Source: Clostridia bacterium | Lineage (GTDB): Bacteria; Bacillota; Clostridia; Christensenellales; Pumilibacteraceae | Length of the DNA: 49,678 bases | NCBI GenBank assembly: GCA_017500845.1 | Contig: JAFVXY010000003.1 | Coordinates: forward strand, 1 to 49,678 | Direction of reading: 5' to 3' | In this document: in pieces, positions 42,741 through 49,678 of the stretch | Layout of the letters: each line of letters begins with the position of its first letter | Numbering within the stretch: position 1 is the first letter of the stretch | Notes under the pieces: generated by a model | What the model was told of the DNA's origin: nothing | Seen by the model: only the letters and a program-made list of their open reading frames with translations | Database searches by the model: none | Program-made: the position numbers and the translations under genes

Positions 42741-42769
42741 TTGCAAAAGAGCTTGCTTTCTGCTATAAT
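42741..42769 (+). promoter_or_regulatory. Sigma-A promoter of secG
   Basis: TTGCAA (42741-42746) and TATAAT (42764-42769) are 17 bp apart. Confidence 0.78.
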
Positions 42770-42799
42770 ACCTTAGCATTATTTTTAGAGGTGAACGCT

Positions 42800-43114
42800 T
42801 TGAAACTTATTAACGTTATGAATATGCTTATGTCCGCGGTTACGACTACGTCTGACATAATGCGTGTAATAAGAATTGTTTGCATTTCCATTTTGGCAGT
42901 TTGCGCTCTTGCGCTTATTGTACTTGTTTTGTTGCAGCCGTCGGCATCCGAGGGCATGAGCGCGCTCAGCGGTCAGTCGTATGACTCGTTCTATTCGCAG
43001 AACAAGGTTCGCACCCCCGAAGGTATCATGAAAAGACTTACGGTAGTTCTTAGTATCGTGGTTGTAGTCGTTACGATTGCATTCTTCGTTACGGGTATTT
43101 GGATTAAGTTCTAA
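42800..43114 (+). CDS. secG: Preprotein translocase subunit SecG
   Basis: A 104-residue protein starting at TTG 42800 behind AGAGGTG. Two membrane helices (about 29-48 and 81-101) flank the hallmark SALSGQSYDSFYSQNKVRTPEGIMKRLT loop. It stabilises the SecYE channel. It has about 20 extra residues at the N-terminus compared with the common ~75-80-residue form. Directly followed by rnr, as in many Bacillota. Confidence 0.9.
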   Translation: MKLINVMNMLMSAVTTTSDIMRVIRIVCISILAVCALALIVLVLLQPSASEGMSALSGQSYDSFYSQNKVRTPEGIMKRLTVVLSIVVVVVTIAFFVTGIWIKF

Positions 43115-43210
43115 GGTGCAAAAAATAGGATAGATTAGTGGGGCGCAAATTTTATTTGTGTCCCATTATTATTTTGTAACAACGCCTATTATTAGGGGCA
43201 AAAGGAATAT

Positions 43211-45085
43211 ATGAAAAGAAAAAATATATACACAAATTACAGACATAAGGGCAAAGAGAGGTCGGCTCGTCAAAAGCCCATTCGTACGGTGGTGGGCGTT
43301 ATTCGCGGCTCCAGCCGCGGATTTGCCTTTTTGTCGTGCGAGCAAAATGAGGATATTTTTATTCCTGCTAAGTCGCTAAAAGGGGCTATGCACGGCGATA
43401 CCGTTGAGGTAGACGTGTATCCTGATCACGGCGAGGTTAGGCGTATCGTGGCAAACGGCACAAACGAGCTTACCGGTATTTTCGTTATGGAAATGCGTAC
43501 GCCCAAGGTTATTCCTGACAGCAAGCATTATAGCCGCGATATATACGTTACGGGCGCGAGAGCAGAAATCGGCGACCGTGTGGTCGTTCGCTTGTCGCGC
43601 AAGGATAGGGGCAGGGGCGAAATCATAAAGGTGCTTGGCAAGGCAGGCACACTAAGCTCGGATATCGAGGCGGCAATTTTCAAGCTGGGTATCGAGGATT
43701 TTAGGCAAAAGGTGCTTGACGAAACCCATGAAGCGGCACGCAAGCCCATCACTACTGACGGCAGAGTGGACTTTACCGCCCAGCCGTGCTTTACGATAGA
43801 CGGCGAGAGCAGTAAGGATTTTGACGACGCCGTTTATGCCGAAAGAACGGACGGTGGCTTTAGGCTGTGGGTGCATATAGCAGACGTGGCGCATTACGTG
43901 CCCAATCACTCCCACACGGACAAGCAAGCGTTTCGCCGCGGCAACAGCTTTTACTACGGCGAAAGCGTTATCCCTATGCTACCCGAGGCGCTGTGTAACG
44001 GCGTTTGCTCGCTTAACGAAAACGAGCTGCGCTATACCTTGACGGCAATTATGGACATATGTACAAGCGGTGATATAATTGGAGGCGAGGTGGTCGAGGG
44101 CATTATATGCTCACATCAGCGTATGACCTACGAGCGTGCGGACAAGGTTCTCAGCGGCGAAAGTAACGACTACGCTCAGCACAAAAACACACTGCTTTTG
44201 TTAAAAGAACTAAGGGACGTATTAAAGAAAAAGCGTGATAGCGAGGGAAATATTGACTTCGAAATTCCCGAGCCCAAATTCGAATTTCACCACGGTAGGG
44301 TGACAAACGTAAGCAAATCGCCGAGGCTGCTTGCTCACTCCATAATCGAGGAGTGTATGATTGCCGCCAACCGCTTCGTGGCAAAAAAGTTCCTTGCACT
44401 CAAGGCTCCGTTTGTGTATCGCGAGCACGAGCCGCCCTCACCCGAGAGGATAGACGAGCTTAACGTTTTTCTCGAGGCGATGGGAATCAAAGGCGTAAAG
44501 CCCTCGTCGTCCTCAATTGCAAGCTTGCTTGATTCCGTTCCGCAAGGCAAGAAGGCGGCGGTAAGCAGAATGACGCTTCGCAGTATGTCCAAAGCAAGGT
44601 ATTCGGTGGAGTGTGGCGGTCACTTCGGGCTTGCAATCAAGGAATATTGCCACTTTACGTCACCCATTCGCAGATACAGCGATCTTGCTATTCATAGAGT
44701 AATCAAAAGCTACATTCGCGGCGAAAGCCTTGCCGCATATAATAAGGATGTAGAGGAGGCGGCAAAGCAAGCGTCCGAAAGAGAAAGGCTTAGCGAAAAG
44801 ATCGAGCGTGAAATCGACGAGCTTTATATCGCCGACTATATGTCGCAGTTCGTGGGTAAGACCTTTGACGGTACGGTCAGCGGGATTACCGAGTGGGGTG
44901 TTTACATCGAGCTTGACAATACCGCCGAGGGCATGATAAGGGCGGAAACGATGGGCAATACTCAATTCAACGAGGCAACCTCAACGATGAGTGTTCTCGG
45001 CAAGGGCGTAATTACGCTTGGCGACCCCCTAAGAGTCGTGCTTGTAAGCGCAAACAGCGGCAACATACTCTTCGAGCTTGCGTAA
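43211..45085 (+). CDS. rnr: Ribonuclease R
   Basis: A 624-residue 3'-5' exoribonuclease. After a basic N-terminus come cold-shock domains (about 22-90 and 95-145), the RNB catalytic domain with CFTIDGESSKDFDDAVYAE (about 195-213, metal-binding aspartates), and a C-terminal S1 domain (FDGTVSGITEWGVYIEL). It is shorter than the usual 700-800 residues because the N-terminal winged helix is missing. It degrades structured RNA and works with tmRNA in clearing stalled messages. Ribosome site AAAAGGA precedes the ATG. Confidence 0.93.
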   Translation: MKRKNIYTNYRHKGKERSARQKPIRTVVGVIRGSSRGFAFLSCEQNEDIFIPAKSLKGAMHGDTVEVDVYPDHGEVRRIVANGTNELTGIFVMEMRTPKVIPDSKHYSRDIYVTGARAEIGDRVVVRLSRKDRGRGEIIKVLGKAGTLSSDIEAAIFKLGIEDFRQKVLDETHEAARKPITTDGRVDFTAQPCFTIDGESSKDFDDAVYAERTDGGFRLWVHIADVAHYVPNHSHTDKQAFRRGNSFYYGESVIPMLPEALCNGVCSLNENELRYTLTAIMDICTSGDIIGGEVVEGIICSHQRMTYERADKVLSGESNDYAQHKNTLLLLKELRDVLKKKRDSEGNIDFEIPEPKFEFHHGRVTNVSKSPRLLAHSIIEECMIAANRFVAKKFLALKAPFVYREHEPPSPERIDELNVFLEAMGIKGVKPSSSSIASLLDSVPQGKKAAVSRMTLRSMSKARYSVECGGHFGLAIKEYCHFTSPIRRYSDLAIHRVIKSYIRGESLAAYNKDVEEAAKQASERERLSEKIEREIDELYIADYMSQFVGKTFDGTVSGITEWGVYIELDNTAEGMIRAETMGNTQFNEATSTMSVLGKGVITLGDPLRVVLVSANSGNILFELA

Positions 45086-45176
45086 TTTTAGTTGCGTTTG
45101 CGGCTATGGTTGTGCTATAATGGTACGGTAAACTGCGACGCTGTGCGTCAAAAAACTGATAAGGACGGAAATTGAT

Positions 45177-46265
45177 ATGAAACTTGGAGTGGTAGGACTC
45201 CCCAACGTTGGCAAAAGCACGCTGTTTAATGCGATAACCGAGGCAGGCGCCGAGTGCGCTAACTACCCGTTTTGCACGATCGAGCCTAACGTAGGCGTGG
45301 TTGCCGTGCCCGACGATAGACTTGGGGCTCTCGGCAAGCTGTATAATACTAAGAAAATCACCCCTGCGGTGCTTGAATTTGTGGACATTGCGGGGCTCGT
45401 TAAGGGCGCAAGCTCGGGCGAGGGACTGGGCAACAAATTCCTTTCGCATATCCGCGAGGTGGATGCCATAGTTCACGTGGTGCGTTGCTTTTCGGACAAA
45501 AATATCACGCACGTTGAGGACACCGTAGACCCCATTCGCGACATAGAAATTATCAACCTCGAGCTTGCTCTTGCCGACCTCGAAACGGTAACAAAACGCA
45601 AGGAAAAGGCGGAAAAGCTCGTAAAGACGGGCGAAAAGAAATATATGGAAGAAGCAGAGCTGCTCAAAAAGCTGTATGCCTGTCTTGCAGAAGGCAAGTC
45701 GGTTAGGACGCTTCAGCTTACCGACAAGGAGCGTGAGCTTACCTCAACGTTCTTCTTGCTTACCGACAAGCCGGTAATTTACTGCGCCAATGTGGGCGAG
45801 GAGGATATTGGCAAGGGCAACGAGCATTCTGCTAAGGTCAAGGAGTTTGCGGCTTCTGAGCATAGCCAGTCGATAGAAATTTGCGCCAAGGTTGAGTGCG
45901 AGCTCGTTCAGCTCGACCCCGAGGACAGAGCAGTTTTCGCCGAGGAGCTTAACCTTACCGAAAGCGGCTTGAATAGAATTATCAAGGCAGGCTACTCGCT
46001 TCTCGGTCTTATCAGCTACCTTACGGCAGGCGAAAAAGAGGTGCGTGCGTGGACAATCGAGCGTGGCACCAAGGCTCCGCAGGCGGCAGGTAAGATACAT
46101 ACCGACTTCGAAAAGGGCTTTATTCGTGCCGAGGTTGTGACGTATGACGACCTTATGGCGTGCGGCGGCTTCGTAGGCGCCAAGGAGAAGGGCAAGGTGC
46201 GTAGCGAGGGCAAGGAGTACGTTATGCAGGACGGCGATGTGGTACTCTTTAGATTCAACGTATAA
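45177..46265 (+). CDS. ychF: Redox-regulated ATPase YchF
   Basis: A 362-residue OBG-like P-loop protein. G1 GLPNVGKST is at residues 7-15, followed by the [11 protein letters not shown]3 region, a coiled-coil insertion (about 130-175) and a C-terminal TGS domain. The family binds ATP rather than GTP and associates with ribosomes. AAGGACGG ahead of the ATG is a modest ribosome site. argS follows 10 bases after the stop. Confidence 0.94.
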   Translation: MKLGVVGLPNVGKSTLFNAITEAGAECANYPFCTIEPNVGVVAVPDDRLGALGKLYNTKKITPAVLEFVDIAGLVKGASSGEGLGNKFLSHIREVDAIVHVVRCFSDKNITHVEDTVDPIRDIEIINLELALADLETVTKRKEKAEKLVKTGEKKYMEEAELLKKLYACLAEGKSVRTLQLTDKERELTSTFFLLTDKPVIYCANVGEEDIGKGNEHSAKVKEFAASEHSQSIEICAKVECELVQLDPEDRAVFAEELNLTESGLNRIIKAGYSLLGLISYLTAGEKEVRAWTIERGTKAPQAAGKIHTDFEKGFIRAEVVTYDDLMACGGFVGAKEKGKVRSEGKEYVMQDGDVVLFRFNV

Positions 46266-46275
46266 GGGGCGAAAT

Positions 46276-47955
46276 ATGGATTATTTGAAGATTACAGAGG
46301 AATATATCATTTCTAAGGGAGTTACCCCCGAGGCGGAAACCAAGGGGCTGCTGGTTTATTCGCAGGATATAAAAAACGGCGACTGCTGCTTGCCGTGCTT
46401 TAAGCTTAGCAAGGCGATGCGTATGTCGCCTGTGATGATTGCCGACAAGCTTCGCGACAGCATGACCGACCTTCCTGCGCATATCGAGAGGGTGGAAAGC
46501 GTAAACGGCTACCTTAACTTCTATTTCGACCGCAAGGCTATGGCGGCGCAGGTGCTGAGTGGTGTTCTTGCCCGTGGCGAAAGATTTGCTCCGCACGCAA
46601 GCAATGGCAAGACCGTTTGCATCGACTATTCGTCTATCAACATAGCAAAGCCGTTCCATATCGGGCACTTGTCCAGCACCGTTATCGGCGGCTCGCTTCA
46701 CCGAATTTACCGCTATCTCGGCTACAACGCGATAGGCATTAACCACCTTGGCGACTGGGGAACGCAATTTGGCAAGCTCCTTACAGCATATTTCAAGTGG
46801 GGCAAGGGCGAGCAGACCATGGATAGCCTTTTGGAGCTGTACGTGCGCTTTCATAAGGAAGCCGAGCTTGACGACTCCCTCAATGACGAGGCTCGTATGT
46901 GGTTTAAGAAAATCGAGGAAAAGGACGAGCGCGCGACTGCCGCTTACGAGGAATTTAAGCGCATCACCCTCGAGGAAGTAACCAAGGTTTACGATAGATT
47001 AGGAATCAAATTCGACAGCTACAACGGCGAGGCGTTCTTCAACGACAAGATGCAACCCGTCGTTGACGAGCTTAAGGAAAAGAATCTTTTGCAACCGTCT
47101 GACGGAGCTATGATTGTTCCGCTTGACGAGTACGGCATGACGCCCTGCTTGATTCTCCGCAGTGACGGAGCATCGCTGTATGCAACTCGCGATCTCGCTT
47201 GCGCGTTCTACCGTAAAAACACGTACAACTTCGACAAGAACCTTTACGTTGTGGCGTATCAACAAAATTTGCACTTCAAGCAGGTGTTTAAGGTGCTTGA
47301 GCTTATGGGGCACGAGTGGGCAAAGGACTGCGTTCATGTGCCGTTTGGCATGGTGAGCATCGAGGGTGGCGGCTCGCTCAGCACTCGTAGCGGCAACGTG
47401 GTTAAGCTTGTGGACGTAATCAACACGGCGGTAGAAAAGACCCGAGCGATTATTTCCGAAAAGAATCCCGACCTTGAAAACGCCGACGAAACGGCAGAGG
47501 CAATAGGCGTGGGTGCGGTTGTATTTGGTGCCCTCAGCAACAGCCGTATCAAGGATATCGTGTTCTCGTTTGATAAGGCGCTTAACTTTGATGGCGAAAC
47601 AGGACCGTATTTGCAATACACACACGCAAGGTGTTGCTCGGTGCTTTCTAAGGCTCAGCCTACGGGCGAGATAGACTGCGGCGAGCTTATCGACGACGAC
47701 ACCTTTACGCTTATCCGCATGCTTAATTCATACGAGGACACTGTGGCAGTTGCCGCCGAGCGTTACGAGCCCAGCATTCTTACCAGGCACCTTATAGATT
47801 TGGCGCAGGCGTTCAATAAGTTCTATATCGGACACCGCATTATCAGCGACGATGTTAATGCGCAAAACGCACGCCTTTACCTTACGCAAGCCGTAAAAAA
47901 TACGCTTAAAAACGGCATGGAGCTCATATTGTTAAAGACGCCTACAAAGATGTAA
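46276..47955 (+). CDS. argS: Arginyl-tRNA synthetase
   Basis: A 559-residue class I synthetase that charges tRNA-Arg. Start at 46276 behind AAGGGGCG. The N-terminal Add-1 domain precedes the HIGH motif (AKPFHIGHLSST, about 124-135). The KMSKS region reads GSLSTRSGNVV, a normal arginyl form that lacks the canonical lysine. A C-terminal DALR anticodon-binding domain (TGPYLQYTHARCCSVL onward) completes it. Probably co-transcribed with ychF. Confidence 0.95.
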   Translation: MDYLKITEEYIISKGVTPEAETKGLLVYSQDIKNGDCCLPCFKLSKAMRMSPVMIADKLRDSMTDLPAHIERVESVNGYLNFYFDRKAMAAQVLSGVLARGERFAPHASNGKTVCIDYSSINIAKPFHIGHLSSTVIGGSLHRIYRYLGYNAIGINHLGDWGTQFGKLLTAYFKWGKGEQTMDSLLELYVRFHKEAELDDSLNDEARMWFKKIEEKDERATAAYEEFKRITLEEVTKVYDRLGIKFDSYNGEAFFNDKMQPVVDELKEKNLLQPSDGAMIVPLDEYGMTPCLILRSDGASLYATRDLACAFYRKNTYNFDKNLYVVAYQQNLHFKQVFKVLELMGHEWAKDCVHVPFGMVSIEGGGSLSTRSGNVVKLVDVINTAVEKTRAIISEKNPDLENADETAEAIGVGAVVFGALSNSRIKDIVFSFDKALNFDGETGPYLQYTHARCCSVLSKAQPTGEIDCGELIDDDTFTLIRMLNSYEDTVAVAAERYEPSILTRHLIDLAQAFNKFYIGHRIISDDVNAQNARLYLTQAVKNTLKNGMELILLKTPTKM

Positions 47956-48002
47956 AAGCATTTTTGGCGTAATATTGTTGCATAAATTTTTAGAGAAGTA
48001 AC

Positions 48003-48032
48003 AAAAACCGCGGCACGTAGTCGCGGTTTTTT
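48003..48032. terminator. Bidirectional terminator between argS and ispDF
   Basis: AAAACCGCG pairs with CGCGGTTTT around a loop of about 10 bases, with A and T runs on the two sides. Confidence 0.82.
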
Positions 48033-48048
48033 GACATAATCAGTTTAT

Positions 48049-49155
48049 TTACTGCAATAAGCAAACAGCGCCGGCGGCGATTCCCTTGCCCTCACCGATA
48101 ACGCCAAGCCCCTCGGTGGTCGTTGCCGAAATATTTATCGCGGCGGTGCTTATATTCATTGCCTCGCTTAGCGCCTTTCGCATAGCGGGGATGTGTGCTG
48201 CCATTTTCGGTGCTTGCGCCATAATTGTGACGGATACGCTTATTATCTTGCGGCTATGCTGCGATACCATTTGTATGACACGCCTAAGCAGCTCAATGCT
48301 GTCGGCGTCCTTGTATTCGTCTGTGCAAGGGAAGAGAACGCCGATATCAGGCTCGCCTATGGCAGACAGAAGTGCGTCCATTATTGCGTGTGCCACAACG
48401 TCTGCATCGCTGTTGCCCACAAGCCCCATTTTGTACGGGATATGAACGCCGCCCAAAATCAGCTTACGGTTTTGGGCAAAGGTATGAAAATCCATTCCGC
48501 ACCCGATTTTTTGGCAGGGCGGGGTAGAAATCATATCCTCTGGCGTTGTGATTTTTTTATTGTCTGCCGAGCCTAAAACCACGCAAGGGGTAAAGCCTGC
48601 GCTTGCATATACAGCGCTGTCATCTGTAAATGCTCCGCGCGCTTTTTCGTAAGCGGCTTTTATTTCGTCCAATTGGAAGGCTTGCGGCGTTTGTATCTGA
48701 TACAGATTTTCTCTCGGCACCTCGCCCGTAATTGCGTCGTTCGTTACCGTTTTTAGCGCATCAACCGCCTTGATTGCCGCAATACCGCTTCCGTTTCGTA
48801 TAGCGGATATTATGCAGTCGTCAATTGTTTTGGCGTTTACAAACGGTCTTGCGCCGTCGTGTATAAGAACGATATCGCCGCTTGCTGCCGTCAATCCGTT
48901 TCGTACGCTTTCCGTTCTCGTGTCGCCGCCAAGTACGACCTTTGCGCCGTACGGTGCGCTTAAAGCGTTTGCTTCGTCAACGTCGCCGCTTGCCGATACC
49001 ACAATTTGCTCATCGCAAAAGGGGGCAAATGCGTCAAGGCAATATTCAAGCGCGGTTTTTATGCCAAAGTAGCACAAAACCTTGTTTTTGGGACTGCCCG
49101 AACGAACTCCCTTGCCGCCGCAAAGAATGATAGAACTAATCTTTAACGATTTCAT
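48049..49155 (-). CDS. ispDF: Bifunctional MEP-pathway enzyme IspD/IspF
   Basis: A 368-residue fusion joining 2-C-methyl-D-erythritol 4-phosphate cytidylyltransferase (IspD, residues 1-215; nucleotide loop IILCGGKGVRSGSPKNK, HDGARPFV, DDSAVY) and 2-C-methyl-D-erythritol 2,4-cyclodiphosphate synthase (IspF, 218-368; metal site GMDFHTF, AHAIMDALLSAIG, and SATTTEGLG). It makes isoprenoid precursors. The ATG at 49155 lies inside the upstream rqcP stop region, so translation is coupled; a longer frame has no better start. Confidence 0.93.
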   Translation of the reverse strand: MKSLKISSIILCGGKGVRSGSPKNKVLCYFGIKTALEYCLDAFAPFCDEQIVVSASGDVDEANALSAPYGAKVVLGGDTRTESVRNGLTAASGDIVLIHDGARPFVNAKTIDDCIISAIRNGSGIAAIKAVDALKTVTNDAITGEVPRENLYQIQTPQAFQLDEIKAAYEKARGAFTDDSAVYASAGFTPCVVLGSADNKKITTPEDMISTPPCQKIGCGMDFHTFAQNRKLILGGVHIPYKMGLVGNSDADVVAHAIMDALLSAIGEPDIGVLFPCTDEYKDADSIELLRRVIQMVSQHSRKIISVSVTIMAQAPKMAAHIPAMRKALSEAMNISTAAINISATTTEGLGVIGEGKGIAAGAVCLLQ

Positions 49156-49381
49156 ATAGGGTAGACGCCTCTTCCTTGGACGCCTTTTCATTAAGCCCCT
49201 TTATAATAAAGGTAAGCTTGCCGCTAAGGAATTCAATAGTCACCTCGTCACCTTCTTTTACTCTGTGCGAGGGCTTAACTGCCTTGCCGTTTACAAAAAC
49301 CTTGTCCGAGTCGCACGCCGAATTTGCAAGAGTGCGGCGCTTGAGTATTCTGGACACCTTCAAAAACTTATCTATACGCAT
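49136..49381 (-). CDS. rqcP: S4-domain RNA-binding protein RqcP (Hsp15-like)
   Basis: An 81-residue S4 protein (MRIDKFLKVSRILKRRTLANSACD, then VNGKAVKPSHRVKEGDEV) of the RqcP/Hsp15 family, which holds peptidyl-tRNA on split 50S subunits during C-terminal alanine tailing. The C-terminus is slightly extended. The promoter's -10 box is 6 bases before the ATG, so the transcript appears leaderless. It overlaps ispDF by 20 bases. Confidence 0.88.
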   Translation of the reverse strand: MRIDKFLKVSRILKRRTLANSACDSDKVFVNGKAVKPSHRVKEGDEVTIEFLSGKLTFIIKGLNEKASKEEASTLYEIVKD

Positions 49382-49387
49382 ACATTT

Positions 49388-49417
49388 ATTATACTATATG
49401 CGCGCATAAATAGTCAA
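49388..49417 (-). promoter_or_regulatory. Promoter of rqcP-ispDF, apparently leaderless
   Basis: TTGACT (49412-49417) and TATAAT (49388-49393) on the minus strand with an 18-bp spacer; ATG begins 7 bases after the -10 box. Confidence 0.78.
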
Positions 49418-49439
49418 GGGGGAATGGGCGGTGACCCCC

Positions 49440-49678
49440 AAAAAGGAGTCAAAAAATAAATACAAAAAAATTTAAAAAAGTTTTAAAAAGTGCCTAAAAA
49501 CGCTTGACAGACCTTATGGGTATGTAGTATATTGTGTAAGCTGTCCCGTTTGAGGGGGCGGCGCGAACATTGGAAATATATAGAACAAGAAAGCGAATTA
49601 AAAACACAACAACGAACAAAGTCAATTAACGGAAGTCAGTGAAGTTAAGAGACAGAGTTAAACCAGATATTTGGATAC
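49440..49678 (+). promoter_or_regulatory. Strong outward promoter and long leader at the window edge
   Basis: An A/T-tract region like an UP element (49440-49495) precedes TTGACA (49504-49509) and TATATT (49528-49533), 18 bp apart. At least 140 bases of leader follow without an open frame, including GAACATTGGAAATATATAGAAC, which recalls rRNA leader/spacer sequence in Bacillota. The gene it drives is outside the window; an rRNA operon is one possibility. Confidence 0.5.

Overview
The window looks like chromosome of an uncultured, spore-lineage Clostridia bacterium (Bacillota), plausibly Christensenellales or a relative; the family-level guess is weak. The support is SpoVT, the secG-rnr and pth-mfd pairs, TTG/GTG starts with strong AGGAGG sites, consensus sigma-A promoters, lipoproteins with short Clostridia-style signal peptides, BspA-type leucine-rich repeat proteins and the GGGtGRT gene pair. 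Housekeeping blocks look richer in G+C at third positions than the accessory blocks (about 0-3 kb and 13.2-19.7 kb).

Layout. 1-3.5 kb: 3' part of a type I restriction gene (hsdR), a 56-aa gene and tmRNA. 3.6-10.6 kb: a heterodimeric ABC exporter, a YitT-type membrane protein, a SHOCT protein, a six-helix membrane protein and an FlK-like thioesterase. 10.7-12.8 kb: an Fe-S scaffold-like protein with its GGGtGRT partner, then initiator tRNA preceded by a broken copy of its own 5' half. 12.9-19.7 kb: accessory island with a decayed gene, an XRE/ImmA regulator pair, a DUF4417 / frameshifted toxin-like / triple zinc-ribbon cassette, a recombinase remnant and four poorly known proteins. 19.8-31.8 kb: YbaK-type deacylase, a membrane Fe-S/thioredoxin fusion with a CxxC membrane partner, a DUF362 protein, a PRC-barrel protein, DUF1858, pth, mfd, a PrsA-like lipoprotein and an unknown protein. 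31.9-38.8 kb: two tandem BspA-like LRR lipoproteins, each behind a 17-codon leader peptide, an unusual AAA+ ATPase, and an array of small palindromes mixed with partial copies of the adjacent tRNA-Arg and its terminator. 38.9-49.7 kb: cyclophilin, two lipoproteins, DUF1934, spoVT, secG, rnr, ychF, argS, ispDF, rqcP and a strong outward promoter at the right edge.

How genes may work together. Protein quality control and translation rescue recur (tmRNA, Pth, RqcP, RNase R, Mfd, PrsA-like and cyclophilin foldases, YbaK deacylase). Extracytoplasmic thiol chemistry is suggested by the Fe-S/TlpA fusion, its CxxC membrane partner and a thioredoxin-fold lipoprotein.

The most unusual signals are: partial tRNA copies beside two different tRNA genes; an AAA+ ATPase lacking the Walker B glutamate and one arginine finger; near-identical leader peptides overlapping the start codons of the two LRR lipoproteins; a matching inverted repeat in two promoters of the 13-16 kb island; and apparently leaderless promoters for DUF1934 and rqcP.
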